Below, in pieces: positions 20,323-31,202 of a stretch of DNA of 64,000 nt. The stretch is from Magicicada septendecula (lineage: Eukaryota > Arthropoda > Insecta > Hemiptera > Cicadidae). The DNA is taken from assembly GCA_034769895.1 (NCBI GenBank), contig CM068373.1:283497379-283561378 (forward strand), given 5' to 3'. Both the position numbers and the translations under genes were made by a program. Each line of letters begins with the position of its first letter. The stretch's first letter is position 1. Below the pieces are notes generated by a model. It saw only the letters and a program-made list of their open reading frames with translations, had not been told where the DNA came from and did no database searches.

Positions 20323-21740
20323 ATATCTAGCCGATTTACCCAGCGTTCCTCGGGTTCATAATTTATTCATAGGCTCATAGGCACCTATTCTTGTTCTAAA
20401 GTTATATTACTTGTATATTGTATAATCTTCCTTATATTGTTACGTTCGCATTCTCACTGGAGGAATACTCTGTAGCGCACCTGTTTAAGAACATGTCATA
20501 AACTGTATTCTTATATCTGGAGAAGAATTCTGTTGCGCGTGATGCTCCTGCTCGATTTCTGACTCTGGGAGAGGGCGAACAGCTAAATTAGTTTTCAATA
20601 AAATGTCTACAGTACTTGCACGCGCTGCGTATTTAACTGTAGTTTTATAATTCATTGTGTTAATGTTGAAATAAGGCATTTGTTAAATTAGTGTCTCCTA
20701 AACTTATTCTAACAATACAATACCTCTATAGATTTCAGCTTATCAATTTTTAAATTCACACTGAAGCAAGTGCATTTATATTGTCTGAACACTATGATCT
20801 GAATACAAAACTTTGTTTTTTATACTCGCTTATAACTTTCTTCGATCATAACTTATTCCACTTTTAAATTCAAACTGAAACAACTCTGAATTCACACATT
20901 ATTAAGAAGTTTCTTAAGATGCATACACCACCTTTGATATCATAACATATATCTTTATTTATAAAAACCGTGGACTCTGGCCCTGCCGTCTTTCGCGGGA
21001 TCCGACCTAAGACTCCCCGGGTTCCATGGATGAACTCCGGGGAAGGCCCGTCGGACGACTCCCACGCTATTTCCTACGCGGGAGACTTCCACCGATGCTA
21101 TGGTAACCAGAATCTATTCTATTGGGTTGCCATAGTAACCAGATCTAATAGTTTTTTAAGACCCAAAGGACCCCTCGAAGGATCGTATCAAAAAAACACC
21201 TATCCTATGTTGGTTCTCCCGTTGCGTAAAATATTTGTGCAAGTTTGGTTGAAATCGGTCCAGTGGTTTAGGAGGAGATGTGGAAGACCTCAAAGAACCC
21301 CCCCAAAGGACCCCATAAAAAAACACCTATCCTATGTTGGTTCTCCCGTCGCGTAAAATATTTGTGCCAAGTTTGGTTGAAATCGGTCCAGTGGTTTAGA
21401 AGGAGATGTGGAAGACCCCAAAAAACCCCCCAAAGGACCCCATCGAAAAAAACATCTATCCTATGTTGGTTCTCCCGTCGCGTAAAATATTTGTGCCAAG
21501 TTTGGTTGAAATCGGTCCAGTGGTTTAGGAGGAGATGTGGAACATACATACAGTGATACATACATACAATGGGGGGGGGTTGCCCCTTAGGAGTGAAAGT
21601 TTTTAAAACCGTTTCTTAGTGAGCATCTATGACCCCATAAGAATATTTCTTCAAATTTTGAGATCATTATCTTCAGTAGTTTTTGCTCTACGTTGATTCT
21701 CTGTCAGTCAGGACAAAGCCGCTTCTATATATAAGAGATT
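20323..21740. repeat. Composite dispersed repeat with 128-bp tandem units
   Basis: A second repeat starts tagccgatttacccagcg and ends ttctatatataagagatta. Its middle (21180-21545) holds three tandem units of about 128 bp that contain agtttggttgaaatcggtcc and agtggtttaggaggagatgt, the conserved 3' sequence of a widespread insect repeat type. Long open frames here come from the tandem period and poly-C/poly-A runs. Confidence 0.6.
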
Positions 21741-23464
21741 ACAAGCTAATTCTCAATACATATAAAGACAACTCCATTATTACAACAACAAAACAACAAT
21801 TACAAAGATTCAAAATAAACAAGAAAAATAAAAATCAATCATTTACAATGAATTAGTACTACATTATTAACATGTTAAAACTGTATGTATGTCTGCATGC
21901 ATGATGAAGCTGTTCAACCAATATGTAAGTTAATCATAATAACAAACGCATACAATGATTCAAAATAGATAGACAAGCACAATAACAATAAACACTACAA
22001 AGAATCAAAATCAATGTTTTTAACATATTTAATAAACTGTCTAACATATTTTGAAGTCAATTCACTTCTATTTGGAGGCTATCGTCCACCACTCCTTAGT
22101 ACACTATTTTTGAAAACCAGTCTTTCTTCATTCAACATATTGCACTCGTATAACAAATGTTCCACTGTTTGGTCACCGTCGTTACAGACACATATTGGAT
22201 CATCTTTTATTTTGCAACAATAGTAGTAGGCTCTAAGCCTGCCATGACCAGTCACCATTGTAGTAAAATAAGGAGACAGTGCAAACCTTGAGGACAGTCT
22301 GTGCTTCACACTAGGTAAAAACAACTTAGTCAGCATTCCATTTGATGTTTGTTCCCACTCACTTTGCCACTCCATTAGGCTCACCTCACGGAATTTGTTA
22401 ATCATTGCACTTTTTGGTATTCGTTCATAGCACACCATACTGCTACTGGACGCAGCTTCTTTAGCCAGATGTCAGCCAGTTCATTACCATAAATGAATTA
22501 CATTACATGTGCCCTAACCCAACCAAAATCAATTGACCTGTTGTCCGCCTTTAAACTTCTTAACTTGCTCCTTATTTCTTCTATCAATTAGTTATGATTC
22601 CTCGAGCTCCTAAGTGAGTCCAGAGTTACTCTGCTGTCGGTGTAAACAGCTCCCGTTCTCAAATTAGTTATAATATAATTTAATTCAGCTATCTTTTCCA
22701 GGGCCTTCAAGACTGCCAATTGCTCAGCCTGATTATTAGAGCACCCAACACCCAACTTATACTGCATCTCATATTATTTGAGCTCACCATGAATAAACAA
22801 GGCTATACCCGACCCAACCCCATTGTTGTGCTTATTGCCATCTGTATATGCTTGTACTGTGTATACTTTACTTTCATGGCTCGAGTTTATAATAACTGTG
22901 TCTGCCTGATGAGGCCATTCCTTGAACGGAATTACTGTGTCCATCAAAATATTAGCACCATCACAACCTCTAGCAACTCTGTAAGCACTAACGATCTCTC
23001 TCAACTTTATTATTTTTGGAGTCAGTCCTGTCAAAATGCACAAAGCTTCATGCGACACTGTACGAAAAGCCTTCGCAATTTTAATATTGATGAGACGTTA
23101 CACTGTTTTGAACTTCATCTGGTTACTTTTCGTTTCTAATTCGTCTATCCATACGGGTGCTCCATATGATAAAAGGGGGAGAATTGCCCCCTTATATATT
23201 GTTTTAAGTGCCTCATGTCCCAACCCCCAGTTTAATTTTGCAGATCTTGGTAGCATATGAATCAGTTTTGTACACCTCTCGACCACATACTGGATATGCT
23301 CGTTAAAATTGAATTTTGTGTCAATAATGAAACCCAAATATTTTAACTTATTAACTTGTTGAAGTTTTTTAGAATTAAGGTAAATGCTTAATTCTGAATT
23401 CTGAAGTCTTTTACGAGAAATCAAGAGTATTTTTGATTTTTGTTCGTTAAAAGAAACTTTGTTA
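21741..23464 (-). pseudogene. RNase H-bearing LINE (R1/I group), 3' part
   Basis: This is the downstream part of the LINE that continues at 25896-26345 across the hAT insertion. On the minus strand it reads KLKYLGFIID...FNEHIQYV, then AKLNWGLGHEALKTIY and LLSYGAPVW of the R1-type thumb. An RNase H domain follows (QAYTDGNKHNNGVGSGIALF, NNQAEQLAVLKALE, YTDSRVTLDSL) and a Cys-containing C-terminus (CCKIKDDPICVCNDGDQTVE, HLLYEC). Frameshifts and stops near 22440-22770 and 23060-23100 and an in-frame TAG at 22079 disable it; reading otherwise ends near 21995. Confidence 0.8.
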
Positions 23465-23472
23465 TTTGTAGC
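23465..23472. repeat. hAT target-site duplication, left
   Basis: TTTGTAGC, repeated exactly at 25888-25895. It belongs to LINE coding sequence (the KWATN region). Confidence 0.9.
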
Positions 23473-25887
23473 CAGTGGCGTAACTAGAAATGACGCCCCC
23501 CCCGCAAATATTTTTTTGGGGCCCCCATCCCCTCATGCTTATGATGAATGAGTTTAAACTTAATGTCGATTATCTTTTTTTAGAGGATAGTTACTGGTAG
23601 AAAAATAATTAACTACTTATACAATAAATGTTTACTTTATGATATATATAAACTTAAATAATCTTTACAATAACAAACTTAAATAATTTTCATTTAAAAA
23701 ACCAAACTTATATAATTTTCACAAAAGAAGCAAACATAGAATATTTACAGAAATAAAGTAACAATTAGTTAGTAATATTAGCTACTTTGAGCATACATAT
23801 AATGATTCGTACTCGGAAGTATTCATATCTCTACCTTACGAGCTTTCTTATTGGCGAAGTCTTTTATCAGTTCCTTTACATTGAGTTTTTGTGCCATCTC
23901 ATATTCAATTGTTAAAAGAGACAAATATCTTAAACGATCTTGTTTAGTTGCATTCCTCGTGTAAGTTTTGATAAGTTTTAATTTACTAAATGATCGTTCA
24001 GCACTTGCTACTCTAACTGGCAAGGATAGTAATAGCAGGAATCCAGTAATCACTTCAGAAAAATCACATTCTAAGTAGTGGTACTTAATAAGCAACAATT
24101 CAGTCATTTCTTTTATTGTTGTTTCTGATGTTATATCATGTTTGAGCAATGAAATCCCATTTAGTAGTTGCATCGGGAAAGTCGGACTCAAATCTTGACA
24201 ATAATGTTCTTGAAGCTGTTGTGCAGATTTAAGTATAAGTTCTTCCTTAGTTTCTAAAATTTGTTTAGGTTCCAAAAAGTAAAATAACTTTGACAGTTTA
24301 AACATACTTAAGAATCTTTCATTTAGTTGTGTATTAACAATGTCAATGATATTAGCAAAAACATTAACTCTAAATTTTTTTTCTTCGTTTTCAAATTTGT
24401 GGTCATGTGATATTTCATCGACATCGAAGTATAAGTTTCGACATAAATAAGTTTTACAGTAATTCGCCGTTTTTCTTGCAAATTCTGGAACTATTTTCCA
24501 CTTAGCACAGATACGAACTGCTTCTTCCTTTAATTCATCATAAATGTCTCTAAACTTTTCTATTTTTGTTTTACAACTATATAGTACGTTTCTTGCAGTT
24601 TGAAAATCAATATCTTTATTCTGTAAGACTTTTGAAGCATAATTTATTTCACTCAAAATTGATTCCAGTATTACGCATATAAACACAAATTCAAAATTTG
24701 ACATTTTCTTAATAATATTGGTAGCATCATTGCTTTCGTCTTTTTTAGTACTTCTTAACATCATTTCTGTTAAAGCTTTAAGTATATCCAAAAATCGTAA
24801 TTTTACTGCTTTTTTAACGAAGATATTCTCGACGACCATCTTGTTGGATTCAGTCTTTTCAGAGTTATCTGTGAGTCCCCTGTAAAGTTGGACAATAAAT
24901 CCCAGCGATTTATACTATTTCCAAAAAGGTATAAATTTCTTGCAACAGTGTGAAAAAATTTACAACTTCTTTACAACCTGAGACAGTATCGTTAATTACT
25001 AAATTTAAATTAAACTATTAAAGTACGCGTTGGCAATTTTTACATTAACGCCCAAACCCAAAACGTGTGGCAATTAAGTTAACCCATCAAATCTTTACAA
25101 CCTATATTTCATATAGGGTAAGAGAAAGTAAAAATATACGTACATATAATTAAACATACCTCTTTGATGACGATAAAGATGAAAATTTCACTAAGTCACT
25201 ACCATCCACTTCAATCTTTGAACAGAACCACACTGTTGAGTCAGTCGGCACTGCACTCTGGACCAGATGAGTATGGAGCAATCAGAAACAAACAAACACA
25301 AACAAATTTAAATGACGTCAACTTAATGAATCACAATTCGTCCTGCCACAGCGAGCTTGCTGTCGCCAGCATTTATAAACAAACTAATCAAACAATACTC
25401 TCATACCATTTTATAAACTTACCACGTAGTTACCGTCCCTTCCGTGATGTTCGGTATTATTATTTTATATAGCAAGTGCTTTGTGAAACACTGCTATCGC
25501 TCTATCGCGTTCTGAATTATTGAATGGACTGTATGTACTCGGCTAAGATCGCTCGAGCGGGAATCACTTTGCCACTGCGCAAATTTCAGTTTGACTTTGT
25601 CGACTGTACCATATGAACCATATCGGCACCAGTGTGCAGCATCGGACTTGTCACCCCATTCCTGCCGGAGTTTCTTCTAGAAATTTTGCTAACTATTGTG
25701 ACTACGTGAACGCCGAAGTGCTTTGATTTTATAAAATATATCTTTCTTTTCACTGTTAAATAAAATTAATAAAAATAAAAATTTAATAAATAAAAACATA
25801 CGGCGCGGCGCCGGAGCCCGGGGCCCCTCTTTTGCTCGGGCCCCCCCCCCGAATTGCGGGCTCTTGCGGCTCCTAGTTACGCCACTG
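23473..25887. mobile_element. hAT transposon, 2415 bp, internally deleted
   Basis: Terminal inverted repeats cagtggcgtaactag and its complement bound the element, with an exact 8-bp target duplication, both hAT hallmarks. It carries one frame encoding the C-terminal part of a hAT transposase (minus). The region between this frame and the right end holds no zinc-finger or catalytic domain, so the copy is probably a deletion derivative. It lies inside a LINE and is therefore younger than that insertion. Confidence 0.92.
23823..24839 (-). CDS. hAT transposase, C-terminal part (truncated)
   Basis: A 338-residue open frame. The last 80 residues contain LLLLSLPVRVASAERSFSKL and RLRYLSLLTIEYE, the hAT C-terminal dimerisation domain (hATC) as in ZMYM1-like and THAP/52-kDa-repressor-like hAT proteins. 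The first 250 residues are the helical domain before it. The BED or TTF zinc finger and the first catalytic residues are absent, since hAT transposases usually exceed 600 residues. The frame has no internal stop, so the deletion may be fairly recent. The first Met is probably internal to the original protein. Confidence 0.8.
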   Translation of the reverse strand: MVVENIFVKKAVKLRFLDILKALTEMMLRSTKKDESNDATNIIKKMSNFEFVFICVILESILSEINYASKVLQNKDIDFQTARNVLYSCKTKIEKFRDIYDELKEEAVRICAKWKIVPEFARKTANYCKTYLCRNLYFDVDEISHDHKFENEEKKFRVNVFANIIDIVNTQLNERFLSMFKLSKLFYFLEPKQILETKEELILKSAQQLQEHYCQDLSPTFPMQLLNGISLLKHDITSETTIKEMTELLLIKYHYLECDFSEVITGFLLLLSLPVRVASAERSFSKLKLIKTYTRNATKQDRLRYLSLLTIEYEMAQKLNVKELIKDFANKKARKVEI

Positions 25888-25895
25888 TTTGTAGC
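25888..25895. repeat. hAT target-site duplication, right
   Basis: TTTGTAGC, identical to 23465-23472. Confidence 0.9.
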
Positions 25896-26345
25896 CCACT
25901 TTGAAATTTTGACCATCTCTAAATTGGCATAATTTTCAGTTTCTAAGAGAGACTTTCCACTTATTAACACAATTAAATCATCTGTAAAAGCTACAACTTT
26001 TGTACGTTTAGTGAAATCTAAATTGAGCAACGAGTTGTTCCAAAATCCTGGCCCACAACAAGATCCCTGAGGACAACCTTTACTGACATCCCTCTCCATT
26101 GATGTATTGTGAGTAGACAGAATTGCCGTTCGTCCACCCAAGTAAATTTGTGAGAGACAATACAAGTTACTAGGACACTCGAATTGTTTAAGAGTATTCA
26201 AAATACACGGCCACCACGCAGCATCAAAAGCTGCCAAGACACGGACATCAAGACTAACGAGAACCCCTTTATCCACCAAACATCTTTCAACAAATTCCTT
26301 AACTGCCATAGCTGCATCCACTGTACTTTTCTGGGAAAAGGAAAA
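25896..26345 (-). pseudogene. RNase H-bearing LINE (R1/I group), reverse transcriptase part
   Basis: Minus-strand reading gives SFSQKSTVDAAMAVKEFVER, then DVRVLAAFDAAWWPCILN, SKGCPQGSCCGPGFWN and the catalytic box VAFTDDLIVLISG (A replaced by T relative to the usual FADD). These are fingers/palm motifs of R1/I-type LINE reverse transcriptase. The 5' region is missing: homology stops near 26345, where another LINE's 3' tail lies. A small deletion follows GFWN. Confidence 0.85.
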
Positions 26346-26347
26346 TT

Positions 26348-26420
26348 CAATCACTTTTGTAATTTTTGGTTCCGGAAAATGTGTAAACATTGTCCTGCCG
26401 GAAATAATAATAATAATATA
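26348..26420 (+). repeat. LINE 3' tail, (AAT)n family
   Basis: Seventy bases including ccggaaaatgtgtaaacat and an AATAATAAT tail match the 3' ends at 8895-8965 and, inverted, 47585-47640. Only the tail was inserted: an extreme 5' truncation. Confidence 0.75.
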
Positions 26421-26875
26421 AAAGTGAGTTCGTCACAGGCAAAAACACTCCCTCAGATTTGTATAAATAAAGATTGAAGATTACTAATTAAAATGTTATA
26501 TGTAATTAATATTCTTTTACAAATAGTCGATCAATAGGGTTAAATAAAAAATAGTCTGTAAACGCAAAGGCACAACTATGATTTTCTGCAAAAGCTTTTT
26601 TCTTTCGTGTTTAACATTTGGAAAGCTGAACGTAAAAACAATGACTGGCCAAGACAAAGCTTCTCGCGCGAAGGGGAAAACGATTCAAGACAAAAAAAAA
26701 ACATTCAAGAAGTGAAAAGTTGTTTCAACCTGTCAAACCTTAAAAGCTTGAAGTCTACTGCATCTGTCGGAATGAATTTAGCACCCTTTACCTTTTACAG
26801 CACAATACCTTCCCCATAACAATAACTATTTATGCAGAAAATTTAAAAAAAATTATAGCCTCATTTTAAACATAG
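26421..26875. other. No gene recognised
   Basis: AT-rich; an open frame of 70 codons at 26607-26819 has no recognisable motif. Confidence 0.4.
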
Positions 26876-27357
26876 TGTTACGTAATGCGAAAAAAGGGTT
26901 ACACCATTACAGAACATTCTACGTGTTTCTCGGATGTTCCAGTGAAATCCGGCTGTAATTCTGTGTGCGTACGTGATCTCAACATGCGATAGCGAGACTT
27001 TCTAGACTTCTCCGCTCGCGCGCACTGTGCCAAGGCTGCAATCAATTACGCTCTAGTGTAGCTCTGATGGTAGTATGGATGTTTCTGGAATTTTAGCGGG
27101 GTATAAATATAGGTATTCAGCGGCGCTTAGTTCAGTTATTGTCGGGCGATTTATTTCAGTGCGGTTCGAAGTATTGAGGCGAAGTGTTGTGTGTTCTATA
27201 ATTGTGGAGATAATTGTGTTTTATATTAGTTAACAATATTATTGCGTGTGAAGGATTTTTATTTTGATTTGTTGTAAGAGACTATCTAGTGACTTAATTG
27301 GTGTCTTGTATTTTGTTTTCTACTGTACCATACGACGATCACTAGACCGTCGTAACA
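26876..27357 (+). repeat. Diverged solo LTR of the tgttacgac gypsy lineage
   Basis: It aligns with the LTR at 29556-30062 from ccattacagaacattctacg through a TATA box (ggtataaatata) and initiator (ttcagtta) to the gaccgtcgtaaca end. About 20 extra bases lie after the first tgttacg. No internal region adjoins it, so it is a solo LTR. Confidence 0.75.
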
Positions 27358-27610
27358 ACATATTTTATTACTAATTCTCTCCACCCAGATATAGTAGAAT
27401 AGAGGTTTAAAATTGGAGTAATTCTAAAAATTGTCACTTAAGATAAAACTATACTTCATAATTTTTCTGTCGTAAAAAAATAAAGTTTTTACAACAAGTT
27501 AATGACAGGTACTAACAAACAGCATTGGGTAATTTAACTACAGTGTTGTAATAATTGGTAACGTTTAGACTTTAATTTCATTTTTGGCATAAATAAAAAT
27601 TATTTATAAA

Positions 27611-28013
27611 CTGAAGTAACACTGTTACACACCACTATAGAACTTTTTATTAGAGCTTTCAAGGTTTACAGCTCATCATCAGATCCGAATTATCTATCAA
27701 GGTGCATGCATGGCAGTAGCTCTTTGGAAGAAGAAGAAAAAGAGCTTGATCTGTACCGATACATTCCTGAGGCTCTTCATTTACAAAACACTTTGAACAA
27801 GAACAAAAAATATTTAAGAAAACGTAAACATAACAGTCCTGGAAAAAGTATTCAATTAGTTATGCATCTTTCTAACACACATGCATTTGCAAATACAGTA
27901 TGTTGACTTTGATCGTCATATTTCCAATCTGACGATGAGCTGTATTCCAAGCTTGAAAGCGCTAATCGGAATAATTCTTCTATAGTGGTATGCAGCAGTG
28001 TTATTTCTGTTTG
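27611..28013. mobile_element. About 400-bp element with long terminal inverted repeats
   Basis: Bases 27611-27693 and 27930-28013 form imperfect inverted repeats of about 83 bp that share accactatagaa, gctttcaag and acagctcatc blocks. The interior holds a 66-codon frame without motifs. The same arms occur as a palindrome cluster at 60536-60742. It looks like a foldback or MITE family. Confidence 0.7.
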
Positions 28014-28129
28014 TAAGTATAACAACTAACACAACTTTATTGTTTTAAAATTATTTTACTTCTACAATGCATGATACGCATTATGTGGTATACGCTTAAC
28101 CACATAATAGGAAGGGCAACGAGTGGCTG

Positions 28130-28540
28130 GAAGTTTGTGGATTGAGTTTGACAACAGACAAAACAAAATAATTGTAATTACAAAGAAGCGGATACCCACG
28201 AAGCCACAGATGGTCTACATCGATAGCAGCATAAAAGTAAAAGACGCTTGCCAAATATCTTGGGGCTGTTGGTGGACAAGAAACTCGCGTTCTGGGACCT
28301 AATTAGGAATGCAACCGAGAATATTTCGCTCAGTGTGTTGATGGAGGGTCAAACCAATATAAATGCTAGCTACTGATGTTGATAGAGCTCTCAATAATGC
28401 TCCATAGAGCTGAAATTTGGGCGGCTGTGATTATTAAGTAAGCATAGAAGATGGATCTAATCTCTACACAGAAGTAGGGCGATAAGAGTGGCAGCGGACT
28501 TTGCCCGGTGTCAGAGGCGGCTGTATTCGTTGTAACAGGG
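28130..28540 (+). pseudogene. R1-type LINE thumb relic
   Basis: Frames read LPNILGLLVDKKLAFWDLIR and NATENISL, then after breaks EIWAAVIIK and RRAIRVAADFARCQRRLYSL, the order of R1-type LINEs after the palm. Many stops. It differs from the LINE at 21.7-26.3 kb. Confidence 0.65.
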
Positions 28541-28559
28541 ATAATTCATATTTACTTGC

Positions 28560-29216
28560 TTGCACAAAAAAGAAAGAAGACAGTTGGGGACAAGAAGTTT
28601 TACCGTTAATCTTTATTTATATTCAAACACTTCTTGCTATAGTCTAAGATAACTGAGGATGGGAACAGTAGGGTTTCCGAAACATGTTTCAAATGAGGAA
28701 ATTAATCTTGAAGTAAAGTAATTCTAAATACTAAATTGTGTGTGTGTGGGGGGGGGCTCTGCTCATTTTTCAACTAACCCTTGCAATAATCTTGTTTTTG
28801 AAAATAACTTGTTCTTACAAATATTATTTATTTGTAAAAAGCTCACACGGAATTATACCAATATGTTTTAGCACACTTCACAGTTCCTTAAGAAACAGTG
28901 GCTGAGCAACGCTCCCCTGTTCTATTGCATTAGCTGATTGTTTTGGCTATATACGCAGTACGCGAAGAATGAAATAAGCAAAAATCACTTTTTAAAACAC
29001 CGCACTTCAGTCTCGTGCTTCTACACTTTTATAAGGACACATTTGTAGTATACATACTCATATTTACTCACATTATTGTCGCTCTTCTAATTTATAATAA
29101 ACAAGAATACTTTATATTTTAACCAAGAATAAACTTTATATTGTTTTTTGTTTACAATATTCCGACAGTCTTTAAATTTTCTGTTACCATCAAAATTATA
29201 ATATATAATCACAATA
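28560..29216. other. No gene recognised
   Basis: AT-rich non-coding DNA with a short G-run near 28749. Nothing supports a gene. Confidence 0.4.
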
Positions 29217-29553
29217 TATATATTCCAACGGAACCCGTTCAATGAAAGCCATCAACACTGGATGTTAGTGCTATAACACATTCTCTGTCGATCATAGACA
29301 AGTTTTAAATTGATTTATTCTTTTTTTGTAAATTAGATGTAAGTTTTGAATTAACATACAGCTAAAAAAATGAGTTATGTCAAAATATCCATAATTTTAT
29401 GCTCTATCATGTCCAGCGCAATGTTAGTGCACTAGTGCGCGGTTGCCCGTGTGATCCCGCCCGTGTGTTTATTGACTAACTTCGTTGATAAATAAAATCG
29501 CTTCATGAAACTTGGAGAGAGTATGCACCATAATGAAGGCTACGTTTTTCATA
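29217..29553. repeat. Dispersed repeat, left arm (partner at 40984)
   Basis: About 335 bases align with 40984-41322, for example ttttatgctctatcatgtcc and catgaaacttggagagagta. The gypsy LTR at 29556 begins exactly where the match stops. Confidence 0.75.
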
Positions 29554-29555
29554 TT

Positions 29556-30062
29556 GTTACGACATTACAGAACAGTCTACGTGTTTGTCGAATGTGCCAG
29601 AAGAATCTCGCTCCAATGTGTGTGGCATACGTGACTCTAGACGCATTCGCGAGACTTTTCTCGAAGCCGCCAGCCGCGCGGACTGTGTCAAGGCCGCAAT
29701 TAATTACGTAGTACACACTGGCGCTAAGACGTAGTTTGGAACGTTCTGGTCTGTGAGCGGAGGTATAAATACATGGCAGCGGCATTAGTTTTCAGTTATA
29801 GTCGCGATATATTACTGTGTGCGTTCAAGTGGTTATTAGTGAAGTATTTAATAATCAGGCGGGATAATTGTAATACAATTGTGTTTAATTTTAGTGGACA
29901 TTTTATTGCGTGTGAACAATTTTTATTTGATTTGTTGTAAGAGACTGTGTTGTTAATTACGAACTGTTTAACTGTCAAAATTAAAGCTGGTGATTATTGA
30001 CTTAATTGGTGTCTTGATTTTGTTTCCACTGTACCTACGACGATCGAGTAGACCGTCGTAAC
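29556..30062 (+). repeat. 5' LTR with TATA box and initiator
   Basis: The ends are tgttacgac and gtcgtaaca, a 9-base inverted repeat. A TATA box (tataaat, 29764-29770) lies about 28 bases before an insect-type initiator (tcagtt, 29792-29797), which places the transcription start and the U3/R border. Confidence 0.9.
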
Positions 30063-30063
30063 A

Positions 30064-30080
30064 GTGGTGTCAGAATTGGG
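30064..30080 (+). promoter_or_regulatory. Primer-binding site
   Basis: The sequence tggtgtcagaattggga starts two or three bases after the LTR, with the TGG expected opposite a tRNA CCA end. Confidence 0.7.
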
Positions 30081-30153
30081 ATAGAACGGTTAAAAATGGA
30101 AACAGTGGACACTTTGTACAAGACGAGTGTATTTCGTAATTAATCGGAAAACA

Positions 30154-30606
30154 ATGGATGCCAGTCAGATGATGGAAAATTTACAGGCGCTGCTGTTACA
30201 GACGGAGAAACGACAGGATGAGATACGCAGGCAGGAGGCGGAAGAAGCAGAAAAACGACAGGATGAAAAACGTAAGCAAGAAGCAGATAAAACGGAAGCT
30301 CTCTTTGAAGCTATGCAGAAACTGTTGCAAGAACGCAGTACCGGAGAATTGGGTCTCCTACGAGGTGAGCTTAATAAGCAAGTTACTAAAATATCGGATG
30401 TACAAGAATCAATGATATTAAAAATAACTGAAATAGAAAAATCTGTTTCGATTGTTGAAGAATCGATGTCTACAAAAATGCCTGTCATAGAAGAATCTGT
30501 GTCAAATAAAATATCTGCAGTAAAAAACTCAATGGCAAACATAAGAGAACAAATTAAAAGAGAAGTTGAGCAGTTCATGAAAATACAACCAAAACAAATT
30601 TTCTGA
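30154..30606 (+). pseudogene. Gag N-terminal coiled-coil part
   Basis: About 150 residues from MDASQMMENLQ, rich in Glu, Lys and Gln with heptad-like repeats (EKRQDEIRRQEAEEAEKRQD), as in the N-terminus of insect gypsy Gag. It ends in TGA at 30604; the capsid continues in another frame. Confidence 0.75.
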
Positions 30607-30619
30607 ACAGACTGTACTA

Positions 30620-31054
30620 ATGATAAAGACACAGAAAATAAGTCAACAGAGAAGATCACCTCGCCTGCTTGCGACAGTTCATGTCAAGGCCCCAACCTTT
30701 GATGGAAGCACGCACTGGGCGACGTATTTACGCCAATTCGAAGCTGCTGCATGCGCAAATAATTGGACAGAGAAAGACAAGGCTGTTTCACTCGTCCTTG
30801 CATTAAAAGGACCGGCAGCAGAATTACTACAGAAAGTGCCACCTGACAGCCAGAACATCTATGCCGAATTGATAAAAGCTCTAGAATTACGCTACGGTGA
30901 TAAAAATTTGCGAGATGTATACTACGCTCAGTTGAGAACAAGACGACAACGTTCCGGGGAAAGTCTTCAAGGGTTTGAAGCAAGTATCGACAGATTGATT
31001 AGATTGGCCTATTCTGAAGCACCAAAAGATTTTCAAATAAGGTTTACGGTGTAG
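30620..31054 (+). pseudogene. Gag capsid part
   Basis: The frame reads VKAPTFDGSTHWATYLRQFE, LALKGPAAELLQ and LELRYGDKNL, the retrotransposon Gag capsid signature. It is out of frame with the coiled-coil part upstream and stops at 31052. Confidence 0.8.
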
Positions 31055-31202
31055 ATTTATTGATGGCATCGGAGATTGTGAACTTTAGCAAGTGTTACGA
31101 ATGGCAAGACACCGAAGTAGCTCAGAAGCTCTTATTCATGCCCTAAAGTTTGAAAGCTGCCAAGTCAGCGTCGCGCTACATTAATGGGTTTGTGCCATCA
31201 CG

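Noticed and set aside
20970..21561. Overlapping 90-130-codon frames on both strands
   Set aside because: They follow the 128-bp tandem period and contain proline/lysine runs from poly-C and poly-A; not coding.
30165..30659. 164-codon minus-strand frame over gag
   Set aside because: It is the antisense of the Gag coiled-coil part, low in complexity and Ser/Cys-rich.
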